A stretch of DNA of 64,000 nucleotides from an uncultured Dorea sp. (GCA_910580235.1 CAJTVU010000001.1:372001-436000), one strand, 5' to 3'; shown: positions 16,319-24,795, counted from the stretch's first letter. Notes: generated from the letters alone by a model not told the origin. Made by a program: numbers and translations.

Positions 16319-17998
16319 CTATTTTTTGTCCTTTAAATCTTTTTCATCGAACGCTTCCTGGATCGGAGCTCCAGGAGCCACCATCGGCCACACTTTATCA
16401 TCGCTGTGGATCTGGCAGTCAATGACGGCCGGCTTCCCAAGGCCGAGCGCCCTCTCGAACGCTTCCTGGAACTCCTCCTTTGTCGTGGCGCGGATCCCCA
16501 CAGCTCCAAGCGCCTCCGCCAGGCGCACAAAATCAACCGCATCATTTAATACAGTCGCGGAATACCTTTGCCCGTAGAACAAGCTCTGCCACTGGCGCAC
16601 CATGCCAAGCACATGGTTATTCACAACGACCTGGATGATCGGGATATTATAGCGGGCTGCCGTCGCGATCTCATTCATATTCATGCGGAAACATCCGTCT
16701 CCCGCGATATTGATCACTGTCTTATGAGGCATGCCTAATTTGGCTCCGAGGGACGCTCCAAGGCCGTAGCCCATAGTCCCAAGGCCGCCGGACGTCAGCA
16801 ATGTCCTCGGCTTCGTGAATTTATAATACTGCGCCGCCCACATCTGATGCTGCCCCACCTCGGTCACGATCAGCGCGTCTCCCTTCGTCTGTCGGTAGAT
16901 CTCCTCCACCACGTACGGGCCTGTCAGCGGTTCCGGGTGGTATGACATAGGATAGCGCTCTTTATAGTCCATAATCTGTGAGATCCATTCCTCATGGCTC
17001 TGCTGCGTAAGCCGTTCATTTAAGACCCGCAGGATCTGCTTTAGATCGCCTACGATCCCTTGGGTGATAAGCACGTTCTTATTTACTTCCGCAGCATCAA
17101 TGTCAAACTGAAGGATCTTTGCATTTTTAGCAAATTTCTTCGCATTTCCGGTCACACGGTCGCTGAACCTCGCTCCTGCGACGATTAGGAGATCGCACTC
17201 GCTGACCCCGTAATTGGACGCCTTTGTCCCGTGCATCCCAAGCATCCCGGTATAAAGCGGATCCGTCCCTGGGAACGCTCCTTTCCCCATAAGAGAGTCT
17301 GTGACGGGGGCGTCCACTTTCTTCACGAAAGCTCTCAGTTCTTCTGACGCATCCGATAAGATCGCGCCCCCTCCTACAAATATATACGGCTTCTTTGACT
17401 TCTGGATCAGCTTCAGAGCCGCCTCAATATCTTCCTCGCACAGATCTCTGTCCTTACATATTTCTTTAATCTCTGCTTTGCTGTACTCTGTCTTATTTGC
17501 CGTCACGTCTTTCGGGATGTCCACAAGGACCGGCCCCGGCCTGTCTTTCCTTGCAATGACGAATGCCTGTCGGATCGTGTCCGCCAGATCTTTCACATCC
17601 TTTACAATAAAATTATGCTTTGTGATCGGCATCGTGATTCCCGCGATGTCGATTTCCTGGAAGCTGTCCTTTCCAAGAAGAGATACGCCTACGTTACAAG
17701 TGATCGCCACCACCGGAATCGAATCCATGTACGCGGTAGCGATCCCGGTCACAAGGTTCGTAGCCCCCGGCCCGCTGGTCGCAAAGCACACCCCTACTTT
17801 CCCCGTAGCCCTCGCATAACCGTCCGCCGCATGAGCGGCTCCCTGCTCGTGGGAAGTCAATATATGTGTAATCTCATCGCTGTGCTTATATAATTCATCG
17901 TATACATTTAAGATCGCCCCGCCCGGAAAGCCGAACACGGTATCTACCCCCTGCTCTTTCAGGCACTCGATAACGATCTCTGATCCTGTTAGCTGCAT
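16319..17998 (-). CDS. ilvB: Acetolactate synthase, large subunit
   Basis: 559 residues. Condenses pyruvate into acetolactate, or with 2-oxobutyrate into acetohydroxybutyrate, for valine, leucine and isoleucine. The ThDP-activating Glu is in SHEQGAAHAADGYAR (near residue 50), the FAD/linker domain follows, and the ThDP-Mg motif is GDGCFRMNMNEIATAARY to VVNN (near residue 428). No regulatory small subunit ilvN and no ilvC are in this cluster; they must be elsewhere. The gene lies 28 bases after ilvD and has a good AGGAGAGG. Confidence 0.96.
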   Translation of the reverse strand: MQLTGSEIVIECLKEQGVDTVFGFPGGAILNVYDELYKHSDEITHILTSHEQGAAHAADGYARATGKVGVCFATSGPGATNLVTGIATAYMDSIPVVAITCNVGVSLLGKDSFQEIDIAGITMPITKHNFIVKDVKDLADTIRQAFVIARKDRPGPVLVDIPKDVTANKTEYSKAEIKEICKDRDLCEEDIEAALKLIQKSKKPYIFVGGGAILSDASEELRAFVKKVDAPVTDSLMGKGAFPGTDPLYTGMLGMHGTKASNYGVSECDLLIVAGARFSDRVTGNAKKFAKNAKILQFDIDAAEVNKNVLITQGIVGDLKQILRVLNERLTQQSHEEWISQIMDYKERYPMSYHPEPLTGPYVVEEIYRQTKGDALIVTEVGQHQMWAAQYYKFTKPRTLLTSGGLGTMGYGLGASLGAKLGMPHKTVINIAGDGCFRMNMNEIATAARYNIPIIQVVVNNHVLGMVRQWQSLFYGQRYSATVLNDAVDFVRLAEALGAVGIRATTKEEFQEAFERALGLGKPAVIDCQIHSDDKVWPMVAPGAPIQEAFDEKDLKDKK

Positions 17999-18026
17999 AA
18001 TCCTCTCCTGTTCTTCCTTCTCTTAT

Positions 18027-19700
18027 CTATTTCGCTTTTGGCGTCTCAAGAATCGCCCCTCTGTTTCCAGAAGTCACCATAGAAGCATATCTTGCCAGAT
18101 AGCCTGTCGTAATCTTCGGCTCCCTTGGCTGCCATTTTTCTTTTCTCGCCGCCATCTCCTCATCAGAGACATCAATCTCCAGCTTCAGCTCCGGGATATT
18201 GATCTTGATCTTATCCCCCTCCTGCACAAGGGCGATCGGGCCTCCCACCGCTGCCTCCGGCGATACATGGCCAATGGATGCTCCCCTGGATGCTCCGCTG
18301 AAACGGCCGTCTGTAATCAGGGCTACACTGGAGCCAAGCCCCATGCCTGCGATGGCAGAAGTCGGGTTCAGCATCTCCCGCATGCCTGGGCCTCCTTTTG
18401 GCCCTTCGTAGCGGATAACAACAACGTCTCCCGCTACGATCCTTCCGCCTTTGATCGCGTCAATGGCATCTTCCTCACAGTCAAATACCCTCGCAGGGCC
18501 TTCATGTACGAGCATCTCCTCCACTACTGCAGAACGTTTTACAACGCCGCCGTCGGGGGCAAGATTCCCCTTTAATACTGCGAGCCCGCCCGTCTTAGAA
18601 TACGGATCTTCTATCGGGCGGATTACGTCTGGGTCGCGGTTCACCGCATTCTTAATGTTCTCCCCAACGGTCTTTCCCGTAACTGTCATACAGCCCGTGT
18701 GCAGCAAGCCTTTCTTATCCAGCTCGTGCATGACCGCATACACGCCGCCCGCCTCGTTCAGATCTTCCATATATGTAGGCCCCGCCGGCGCAAGATGACA
18801 TAAGTTCGGCGTCTTCTCGCTGATGCCGTTGGCAAAATCAATCTCAAAATCCATCCCGATCTCATGGGCGATCGCCGGAAGGTGGAGCATGCTGTTCGTC
18901 GAGCAGCCAAGAGCCATATCTACCGTAAGAGCGTTAAGCACCGCATCTTCCGTCATAATGTCGCTGGGGCGTATATTCTTCTCCCAAAGCTCCATAACTT
19001 TCATACCCGCATGTTTCGCAAGACGGATGCGCTCAGAATAGACCGCCGGAATCGTCCCGTTCCCGCCAAGCCCCATGCCGAGGGCTTCCGTAAGGCAGTT
19101 CATGCTGTTGGCCGTGTACATGCCGGAGCAGGAGCCGCAAGTCGGGCACGTCTTATTTTCAAATTCCTGCAGCCCCTCGTCGGAGAGAGTCCCCGCCGCA
19201 TTCGCGCCGACGGCCTCAAACATACTGGAAAGGCTCGTCTTCTTTCCCTGGACGCGGCCTGCCATCATGGGGCCGCCGCTGACAAATATAGTCGGGACGT
19301 TGATCCTTGCCGCCGCCATCAGAAGGCCCGGCACATTCTTATCACAGTTCGGCACCATGACAAGGGCGTCGAACTGATGGGCCACCGCCATGGCTTCTGT
19401 GGAATCTGCGATCAGATCCCTCGTCACGAGAGAATATTTCATACCGATATGTCCCATGGCAATCCCGTCGCACACTGCGATCGCCGGAAATACGATCGGC
19501 GTGCCGCCCGCCATGGCCACTCCCTGTTTTACCGCGTCTACGATCTTATCCAGATTCATATGTCCCGGGACGATCTCATTGTACGAGCTTACAATGCCCA
19601 CAAGAGGCCTCTCCAACTCTTCTTTTGTAAGTCCCAGCGCGTTAAATAAAGAGCGGTGGGGCGCCTGCTGTTTTCCTTTTGTAACTGTATCGCTTTTCAT
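18027..19700 (-). CDS. ilvD: Dihydroxy-acid dehydratase
   Basis: 557 residues. Dehydrates 2,3-dihydroxy-3-methylbutanoate or pentanoate to 2-oxo acids, using an oxygen-labile Fe-S cluster. Cluster cysteines appear in PNCDKNVPG (near residue 119) and CPTCGSCSGMYTANSMNC (near residue 189). The C-terminal domain contains RYEGPKGGPGMREML and TDGRFSGASRGASIGH. It follows leuB in the operon by 47 bases. Confidence 0.97.
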   Translation of the reverse strand: MKSDTVTKGKQQAPHRSLFNALGLTKEELERPLVGIVSSYNEIVPGHMNLDKIVDAVKQGVAMAGGTPIVFPAIAVCDGIAMGHIGMKYSLVTRDLIADSTEAMAVAHQFDALVMVPNCDKNVPGLLMAAARINVPTIFVSGGPMMAGRVQGKKTSLSSMFEAVGANAAGTLSDEGLQEFENKTCPTCGSCSGMYTANSMNCLTEALGMGLGGNGTIPAVYSERIRLAKHAGMKVMELWEKNIRPSDIMTEDAVLNALTVDMALGCSTNSMLHLPAIAHEIGMDFEIDFANGISEKTPNLCHLAPAGPTYMEDLNEAGGVYAVMHELDKKGLLHTGCMTVTGKTVGENIKNAVNRDPDVIRPIEDPYSKTGGLAVLKGNLAPDGGVVKRSAVVEEMLVHEGPARVFDCEEDAIDAIKGGRIVAGDVVVIRYEGPKGGPGMREMLNPTSAIAGMGLGSSVALITDGRFSGASRGASIGHVSPEAAVGGPIALVQEGDKIKINIPELKLEIDVSDEEMAARKEKWQPREPKITTGYLARYASMVTSGNRGAILETPKAK

Positions 19701-19747
19701 CTTCCTTCCTGCCTCCTTCTTGTCTTCCTGTCTTTTTGCCTTCCGGC

Positions 19748-20833
19748 CTATCCTATATAACGTGCGATTAAATCTCCCATCTCTTCTGTTCCAACCTGCT
19801 TTTTACCTTCAGACATAATGTCGATAGTACGATAGCCTTCCGCCAGTGCTCTCTCCACTGCCGCCTCGATCGCCTGTGCCTCCCTGTCAAGATCGAAGCT
19901 GAAACGGAGCATCATGGCCGCCGACAGTATAGTGGCGATCGGATTCGCTATGCCCTTCCCTGCAATGTCCGGCGCAGAGCCGCCGCTCGGCTCATAGAGG
20001 CCGAACTTCGTCTCATTGAGGCTCGCGCTTGCCAGCATCCCGATAGAGCCCGTCACCATGCTGGCCTCGTCGGACAGGATATCGCCGAACATGTTCTCTG
20101 TGAGGATCACGTCGAACTGTTTCGGATCTTTGACCAGCTGCATAGCGCAGTTGTCCACCAGCATATGCTCCAGCGCGACTTCCGGGTATCCGGCCGCCAC
20201 TTCCTCCACGACCTTCCTCCACAGCCTGGAAGAGTCAAGGACATTGGCCTTATCGACGCTGGTCACTTTCTTCCTGCGCTTCATAGCGATATCAAATCCG
20301 CGCTTCGCGATCCTGCGGATCTCATTTTCATTGTATGTAAGAGAGTCATAGGCGGTCATAACGCCGTTTTCTTCCACCGTTCTCCTCTCTCCAAAATACA
20401 GGCCACCGGTCAGCTCCCGCATGATCATCATATCAAAGCCGCCCTCTGTAATCTCCTCCTTAAGCGGACATGCGCCTCTTAGCTCATCATAGAGCACCGC
20501 CGGGCGAAGGTTCGCAAACAGGCCCAGCTCCTTGCGGATCTTGAGAAGCCCCGCTTCCGGCCTTTTGGACGGTTCCAGCTTATACCATGGAGATGTCTTT
20601 GCATCCCCGCCAATAGATCCCATCAGCACCGCTCCGCTTGCTCTGGCCAGCGCAACTGTCTCGTCTGTGAGCGGCGTTCCATTGACATCGATCGAGGCGC
20701 CTCCCATAAGCAGCTGCGTATACTCTATTGTATGCCCATATGTATCGCCGACCTTGTTAAGGACCTTCATTGCTTCCGCCACAATCTCAGGCCCGATCCC
20801 ATCACCTTTAATCACTCCGATCTTCAGATCCAT
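19748..20833 (-). CDS. leuB: 3-isopropylmalate dehydrogenase
   Basis: 361 residues. Oxidises and decarboxylates 3-isopropylmalate to 2-oxoisocaproate in leucine synthesis, using NAD+ and Mg2+. Seen: GDGIGPEIV at the N-terminus, RELTGGLYFGERR (near residue 138), VDNCAMQLV, the metal-binding DILSDEASMVTGSIGMLASA and the NAD-binding PSGGSAPDIAGKGIANP. It leads the amino acid operon and has a strong promoter and a 94-base leader containing a 59-bp hairpin unit. leuA, leuC and leuD are not in the window. Confidence 0.97.
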   Translation of the reverse strand: MDLKIGVIKGDGIGPEIVAEAMKVLNKVGDTYGHTIEYTQLLMGGASIDVNGTPLTDETVALARASGAVLMGSIGGDAKTSPWYKLEPSKRPEAGLLKIRKELGLFANLRPAVLYDELRGACPLKEEITEGGFDMMIMRELTGGLYFGERRTVEENGVMTAYDSLTYNENEIRRIAKRGFDIAMKRRKKVTSVDKANVLDSSRLWRKVVEEVAAGYPEVALEHMLVDNCAMQLVKDPKQFDVILTENMFGDILSDEASMVTGSIGMLASASLNETKFGLYEPSGGSAPDIAGKGIANPIATILSAAMMLRFSFDLDREAQAIEAAVERALAEGYRTIDIMSEGKKQVGTEEMGDLIARYIG

Positions 20834-20866
20834 CGTTCTTCTTCCTTCCTATATTCATATATAATT

Positions 20867-20924
20867 CATGCATACCCATCCGGGCATACCGTAATACATG
20901 CCTGCGGCGGGCGGACGAACGTCC
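20867..20924 (-). repeat. 59-bp hairpin unit, copy 3 (leuB leader)
   Basis: On the minus strand it reads GGACGTTCGTCC, a small hairpin, then a second imperfect hairpin GCCCGCCGCAGGCAT ... ATGCCCGGATGGG. Two tandem copies at 28129-28243 share the same layout. Here it begins within a few bases of the predicted leuB transcription start and fills most of the leader. Confidence 0.75.
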
Positions 20925-20935
20925 AATAATGTATA

Positions 20936-20964
20936 ATCATAGCGCATTTTTACGCATGTTTCAA
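20936..20964 (-). promoter_or_regulatory. Sigma-A promoter of the leuB-ilvD-ilvB-serC-serA run
   Basis: TTGAAA (20959-20964) and TATGAT (20936-20941) are 17 bases apart on the minus strand. Transcription would start near 20927. No T-box specifier or antiterminator and no leader peptide rich in Leu or Val codons was seen in the 94-base leader. Confidence 0.7.
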
Positions 20965-20974
20965 GGAAAAAATA

Positions 20975-21008
20975 GGGACGGGGAAAATTTACCCTCAGTA
21001 TACAAGGG
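20975..21008. repeat. Family A/B hybrid element upstream of the leuB promoter
   Basis: GGGACGGGGAAAATTT (a family A arm) runs straight into TACCCTCAGTATACAA (a family B arm). Where a full family A copy has a second A arm, this one has a B arm. It shows that the two repeat families are interchangeable halves of one modular element. Confidence 0.75.
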
Positions 21009-21023
21009 AACCATCAATAGAAA

Positions 21024-21055
21024 TATCTCCAGCCGTATAGCCGTGGCTGGAGATA
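21024..21055 (-). terminator. Terminator of the feo operon
   Basis: Perfect 11-bp arms TATCTCCAGCC and GGCTGGAGATA with a 10-base loop lie 9 bases beyond the feoB stop, followed on the minus strand by TTTCTATT. The T-run is imperfect. Confidence 0.7.
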
Positions 21056-21063
21056 ACAGATCT

Positions 21064-23226
21064 TTAGACAGCGAGCAGCTCAGCTCTTGTCTCGTGGACA
21101 TTTTTCTTGCGGAACAGCATATACAATATGAACAGCAAGGCGATCGCGGCCGCGGATGTGCCGAAAAGATTCCCTTCTCCGATAAACCATGAGCCAAGCT
21201 GATAGACAATAAGAGAAATCGCGTAGGCAAACACACACATGTAAGAAATCGCAAATATACTCCACTTACTGTTGTTCATCTCCCGTTTGATCGCCCCCAT
21301 TGCGGCAAAACAGGGCGCACAGAGCAGGTTGAATATCATAAACGACATTCCGGCAAGGCTGCTTCCGCCAAAAAATTCTTTCGCGATCACCGCATACATA
21401 GCCGCGTCGCCTTCCATCGCGAGGTCTGCGCTAGCCATCGAAGAAAGCGTGCCAAACGTTCCGACAACCTCCTCTTTTGCGACAAGCCCCAGGACTGTTG
21501 CGACGGCCGCCTGCCAGCTGCCAAAGCCAAGCGGCAGGAACAGCCATGCGATCGCTCCTCCGATGAGCTCCAGAATGGAAGCCCCGCCAGCTTCTTCCGT
21601 AATGTAGTGCAGCCCTCCGTCAAAAGATAATGAGTTCAATACCCAGATCGCAATGCTTGCGATGAAAATGACCGTACCAGCCCGCTTGATGAATGACCAG
21701 CCTCGCTCCCAGGTAGCGCGAAGCACATTTCCTGCGACGGGCATATGGTAAGCCGGAAGCTCCATTACGAACGGCGCAGGCTCTCCCGCAAATAACCTCG
21801 TCTTTTTCAGGATGGTCCCAGAGACGATCACAGCGCCAACACCAATAAAATACGCAGAAACTGCGATCCATGCGCTTCCTCCGAAAAGCGCGCCCGCGAT
21901 CATGCCAACGATCGGCATTTTAGCGCCACAAGGAATAAAGCCGGTCGTCATAATCGTCATTTTACGGTCACGATCCTGCTCGATCGTGCGGGAAGCCATA
22001 ATGCCAGGAACTCCGCATCCCGTCGCCACAAGCATTGGAATAAAAGATTTTCCGGAAAGCCCGAATTTTCGGAAGACCCTGTCCATAATAAAAGCGACGC
22101 GCGCCATATATCCGCAGTCTTCCAAAATGGAGAGAAGAAGGAATAAGATCAGCATTTGCGGCACAAAGCCAAGCACAGCCCCCACCCCTCCGACAACGCC
22201 GTCCGCGACAAGGCTTACGAGCCACTCTGCACAGCCGATCGTCTCAAGGCCTAAAGCAACGGCAGGCGCGATCCAGCTGCCAAAAAGCGTATCATTCATA
22301 AAACCTACTGTCCAATCCCCGATCGATCCTATGGAGATATAATAGACAAGCCACATCACGGCTACGAAAATAGGCAGGGCCAAGAGACGGTTCGTTACGA
22401 TCTTATCAATTTTATCTGAAAGAGTGAGGCCCCCTTTCTTTCTCTTCTTACAGCAGCTCTTCATCAGGCTCCCGATATATATATAACGCTCGTTCGTGAT
22501 GATCGCTTCTGCATCGTCGTCCATTTCCTGCTCGACTATGGCAATATCCTTTTCTATATGTGCAAGCGTCCCCTCCGAAAGATCCAGTTTTTTCAGCACC
22601 TGTTCGTCCCGCTCAAATATCTTCACAGCATACCAGCGCTGCTGCTCCTCCGGCAGGCCATGCACTGCCGCCTCCTCGATATGTGCGATGGCATGTTCAA
22701 CGGGGCCGCTGAAGTTATGTCCAGGAGCCCTCCTTTCTTCCTTTGCGGCTTTGACAGCCGCCTCTGCGGCTTCAAGAACGCCAATCCCCTTCAACGCTGA
22801 AATCTCTGTAATCTTACAGCCCAGCTCACGGGACAGCTCTTCTGTATTAATCTTATCTCCGCTCTTCTCAACGATATCCATCATATTGACCGCAACAGCC
22901 ACAGGAATGCCAAGCTCTAGAAGCTGCGTAGTCAGATAAAGATTCCTCTCGAGATTTGTCCCATCTACAATATTTAAGATCGCGTCAGGGCGTTCCTCCA
23001 CCAGATAATTGCGGGCCACCACTTCCTCCAGCGTATAAGGAGAAAGAGAATAAATACCTGGGAGGTCTGTAATAATTACGCTCTGATCCTTTTTCCACTT
23101 CCCCTCCTTCTTCTCGACAGTTACGCCAGGCCAGTTGCCCACATACTGGTTGGCGCCTGTCAGCGCATTGAATAATGTAGTCTTGCCGCAGTTCGGGTTG
23201 CCGGCAAGGGCAATCTTCATACTCAT
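21064..23226 (-). CDS. feoB: Ferrous iron transport protein B
   Basis: 720 residues. An N-terminal GTPase-like domain (GNPNCGKTTLFNALTG at residue 9; DLPGIYSL; VNMMD) is followed by a helical spacer and a membrane region with the two Gate domains, including CGYMARVAFIMDR and GFIPCGAKMPIV. It imports Fe2+ across the membrane. The start has GAGG 6 bases before. It follows two feoA genes, with a palindrome between them matching those at the operon promoter, so expression is probably blocked when metal is plentiful. Confidence 0.97.
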   Translation of the reverse strand: MSMKIALAGNPNCGKTTLFNALTGANQYVGNWPGVTVEKKEGKWKKDQSVIITDLPGIYSLSPYTLEEVVARNYLVEERPDAILNIVDGTNLERNLYLTTQLLELGIPVAVAVNMMDIVEKSGDKINTEELSRELGCKITEISALKGIGVLEAAEAAVKAAKEERRAPGHNFSGPVEHAIAHIEEAAVHGLPEEQQRWYAVKIFERDEQVLKKLDLSEGTLAHIEKDIAIVEQEMDDDAEAIITNERYIYIGSLMKSCCKKRKKGGLTLSDKIDKIVTNRLLALPIFVAVMWLVYYISIGSIGDWTVGFMNDTLFGSWIAPAVALGLETIGCAEWLVSLVADGVVGGVGAVLGFVPQMLILFLLLSILEDCGYMARVAFIMDRVFRKFGLSGKSFIPMLVATGCGVPGIMASRTIEQDRDRKMTIMTTGFIPCGAKMPIVGMIAGALFGGSAWIAVSAYFIGVGAVIVSGTILKKTRLFAGEPAPFVMELPAYHMPVAGNVLRATWERGWSFIKRAGTVIFIASIAIWVLNSLSFDGGLHYITEEAGGASILELIGGAIAWLFLPLGFGSWQAAVATVLGLVAKEEVVGTFGTLSSMASADLAMEGDAAMYAVIAKEFFGGSSLAGMSFMIFNLLCAPCFAAMGAIKREMNNSKWSIFAISYMCVFAYAISLIVYQLGSWFIGEGNLFGTSAAAIALLFILYMLFRKKNVHETRAELLAV

Positions 23227-23246
23227 AAATCATCCTCACTTTCTTA

Positions 23247-23262
23247 GTTAGCATACGCTAAC
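23247..23262. promoter_or_regulatory. DtxR/MntR-type operator 3, upstream of feoB
   Basis: GTTAGCATACGCTAAC, a palindrome with GTTAGC arms around four bases, lies 20 bases before the feoB start. Its arms equal those of the two palindromes at the feoA promoter. It may serve an internal feoB promoter or act as a roadblock. Confidence 0.7.
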
Positions 23263-23285
23263 CATCATTTAAAAAAATACGGGCC

Positions 23286-23513
23286 TTATCTGACCTCGAT
23301 CATTTCTGCATCTGCCTTGCGTAAGGACAGCTCATAGCCCCTTACAGTCAGCTCAACAGGGTCTCCCAGCGGAGCTACTTTACGAACGTAGACCTCTACG
23401 CCTTTCGTCAGCCCCATATCCATTATACGGCGCTTGACCGCTCCCTCCCCGTGAAGCTTGACAATTTTGACAGTCTCGCCTACTTTGGCATTTTTCAAAG
23501 TATTCAAAGCCAT
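23286..23513 (-). CDS. feoA: FeoA-domain protein, second copy
   Basis: About 75 residues, an SH3-like FeoA domain: AKVGETVKIVKLHGEGAVKR, then MDMGLTKGVEVYV and the late PVELTVRGYELSLRK. FeoA assists FeoB at the membrane. ATG at 23513 opens at the domain but has AGGAGG only 3-4 bases before; ATG at 23528, adding five residues, has TAGGA and is also possible. It starts 11-26 bases after the first feoA. Confidence 0.9.
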   Translation of the reverse strand: MALNTLKNAKVGETVKIVKLHGEGAVKRRIMDMGLTKGVEVYVRKVAPLGDPVELTVRGYELSLRKADAEMIEVR

Positions 23514-23538
23514 TCCCTCCTCATTCATAAATCCTAAG

Positions 23539-23751
23539 TCAAACCAAGATCTTCTGTGCCATCTCCTTGCTAATCGCAATGCGGGAATCTTTTACATTCA
23601 CGATAATATTACCTCCAATCGCTGTAACGATCGTGACTACGCTCCCCGCGACAAAGCCGAGATCCTCAAGATGCGCCTTGACCTCTGCTTTCCCGCTGAC
23701 CTTTTTTATAATGTTCTCCTCGCCGGCCCGGCTAAACGTGAGCGGCAGCAT
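23539..23751 (-). CDS. feoA: FeoA-domain protein, first copy
   Basis: 70 residues: MLPLTFSRAGEENIIKKVSG followed by LEDLGFVAGSVVTIV and NIIVNVKDSRIAISKEMAQKI, the standard FeoA pattern. First gene of the feo operon. Two separate FeoA genes before feoB are common in Clostridia. An AGGGGG site precedes the ATG. Confidence 0.93.
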   Translation of the reverse strand: MLPLTFSRAGEENIIKKVSGKAEVKAHLEDLGFVAGSVVTIVTAIGGNIIVNVKDSRIAISKEMAQKILV

Positions 23752-23777
23752 TCTATGTCCCCCTTCCTCTTATCTGT

Positions 23778-23805
23778 CAGGAAGTTAGCAAACGCTAACT
23801 TCCTG
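23778..23805. promoter_or_regulatory. DtxR/MntR-type operator 2 in the feoA leader
   Basis: Perfect 12-bp arms CAGGAAGTTAGC and GCTAACTTCCTG around AAAC. The inner GTTAGC/GCTAAC matches the other two operators. It stands between the promoter and the first feoA. Confidence 0.8.
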
Positions 23806-23816
23806 CCCTAAAATTT

Positions 23817-23834
23817 GGTTAGCCTTCGCTAACC
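23817..23834. promoter_or_regulatory. DtxR/MntR-type operator 1 at the feoA start site
   Basis: GGTTAGCCTTCGCTAACC, a perfect palindrome with 7-bp arms, resembles the DtxR/IdeR box core (GGTTAGCCTAACC). It covers the predicted start of transcription, so a bound repressor would stop initiation. Confidence 0.82.
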
Positions 23835-23843
23835 ATTTTTCTC

Positions 23844-23872
23844 ATTATAACGCCATTTTTCCCCATTGTCAA
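23844..23872 (-). promoter_or_regulatory. Consensus sigma-A promoter of the feo operon
   Basis: TTGACA (23867-23872) and TATAAT (23844-23849) are 17 bases apart on the minus strand, a perfect consensus. Such a strong promoter fits a gene set kept off by a metal-responsive repressor. Confidence 0.88.
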
Positions 23873-23899
23873 TCTTATTTGAAAAAACCTTCCAAAAAA

Positions 23900-23928
23900 T
23901 TGCATTTTCCTTAATTCTGTAGTATGCT
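23900..23928 (+). promoter_or_regulatory. Promoter of the DtxR/MntR-type regulator
   Basis: TTGCAT (23900-23905) and TATGCT (23923-23928) are 17 bases apart. The transcript would begin almost at the ribosome site (AAAAAGGAG), so the leader is very short. It overlaps no operator. Confidence 0.5.
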
Positions 23929-23950
23929 AGCAAAAAGGAGATGTACAGAT

Positions 23951-24328
23951 ATGTCACTAAATGAATCCGGTGAAATGTACCTTGAGACGATATATATCTT
24001 ATCTATGCGGAAGCACGCCGTACGTTCTATCGACGTGGCTGATTTTATGAATTATTCCAAGCCAAGCGTCTCACGAGGCATTGGGCTTTTAAAGCAAAAA
24101 GGATATATCTCTGTCGACGGGAACGGCCATATTTCCCTGACAGAAGAAGGAAAGTCGATCGCAGGCGGGATATATGAGAAGCACACCGTCCTGCGCGACG
24201 CCCTTATTGCTCTTGGGATAGACGAGGAGACCGCGGCAGAAGATGCGTGCCGGATCGAGCACGTTATCAGCGAGAGATCTTTCTCAACGATCAAAAAACA
24301 TGTTGAGGAAAAGTTGGGGACGGGGTAA
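23951..24328 (+). CDS. DtxR/MntR-family metal-dependent repressor
   Basis: 125 residues. N-terminal winged HTH (LNESGEMYLETIYILSMR, then SIDVADFMNYSKPSVSRGI and GYISVDGNGHISLTEEG), then the dimerisation and metal-binding region (EKHTVLRDALIALG to EEDACRIEHVIS-like EDACRIEHVIS). Metal-bound repressors of this family bind palindromes and shut off uptake genes. Divergence from feo with three matching operators argues for iron control. ATG at 23951 is chosen; the longer frame adds nine residues without support. The protein ends HVEEKLGTG, with LGTG and the stop read from a family A palindrome. There is no SH3-like third domain. Confidence 0.9.
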   Translation: MSLNESGEMYLETIYILSMRKHAVRSIDVADFMNYSKPSVSRGIGLLKQKGYISVDGNGHISLTEEGKSIAGGIYEKHTVLRDALIALGIDEETAAEDACRIEHVISERSFSTIKKHVEEKLGTG

Positions 24329-24351
24329 AATGAATTTTACCCCGTCCCCAA
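24314..24351. repeat. Family A palindrome, copy 3 (DtxR-type gene / yajC junction)
   Basis: Perfect 17-bp arms TTGGGGACGGGGTAAAA around TGAA. It supplies TTG GGG ACG GGG TAA as the end of the regulator gene and lies 5 bases beyond the yajC stop, so it can terminate both convergent transcripts. Confidence 0.92.
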
Positions 24352-24356
24352 TCATC

Positions 24357-24665
24357 TTACTCTGCTGAAGCTTTCTCAATCTGAGATACGGCCGCTTTCT
24401 GCATCGGTATACGGCAGTTCTTGTTATTACCGAACTCGACGATAATATCGTCGTCCGTAATGTCGATGATAACGCCATAGAACCCGCTCGTAGTAAGAAC
24501 AGTATCGCCCACTTCCATCTCTGAGATCATCGCCTGCATCCTCTTCTGCTCTTTTCTCTGCGGTCTTATAAATATAAAATAAAATCCTCCGAAAATAAGC
24601 GCATATACAACGAGAAGCACTCCCAGACTCAATCCGCCTCCAGCCTGCGCTGCCAATGTGTACAT
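24357..24665 (-). CDS. yajC: Preprotein translocase subunit YajC
   Basis: 102 residues: one membrane helix (residues about 12-32) followed by FIRPQRKEQKRMQAM, the YajC signature, and an acidic cytosolic domain (GDTVLTTSGFYGVI). YajC accompanies SecDF in protein export. ATG at 24665 has AGGAGGA upstream. It is the last of the run L,D-transpeptidase, tgt, yccF, yajC; the tgt-yajC pairing is common in bacteria. Confidence 0.96.
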   Translation of the reverse strand: MYTLAAQAGGGLSLGVLLVVYALIFGGFYFIFIRPQRKEQKRMQAMISEMEVGDTVLTTSGFYGVIIDITDDDIIVEFGNNKNCRIPMQKAAVSQIEKASAE

Positions 24666-24795
24666 AAAAACATTCCTCCTAAATTTCAATTAGACGCTAT
24701 TGCTATCATACACAATATCGCGCTGTTCATCAAGCAATTTTCTCTAAATTCATGCAAATTTTATATTTCCACAAAACGAAGCCTTTATAAAAAGG

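Noticed and set aside
20834..20927. T-box or leader-peptide attenuator for the leucine/valine genes
   Set aside because: No AGGGTGG antiterminator box, no run of Leu or Val codons and no terminator hairpin with a T-run in the 94-base leader.
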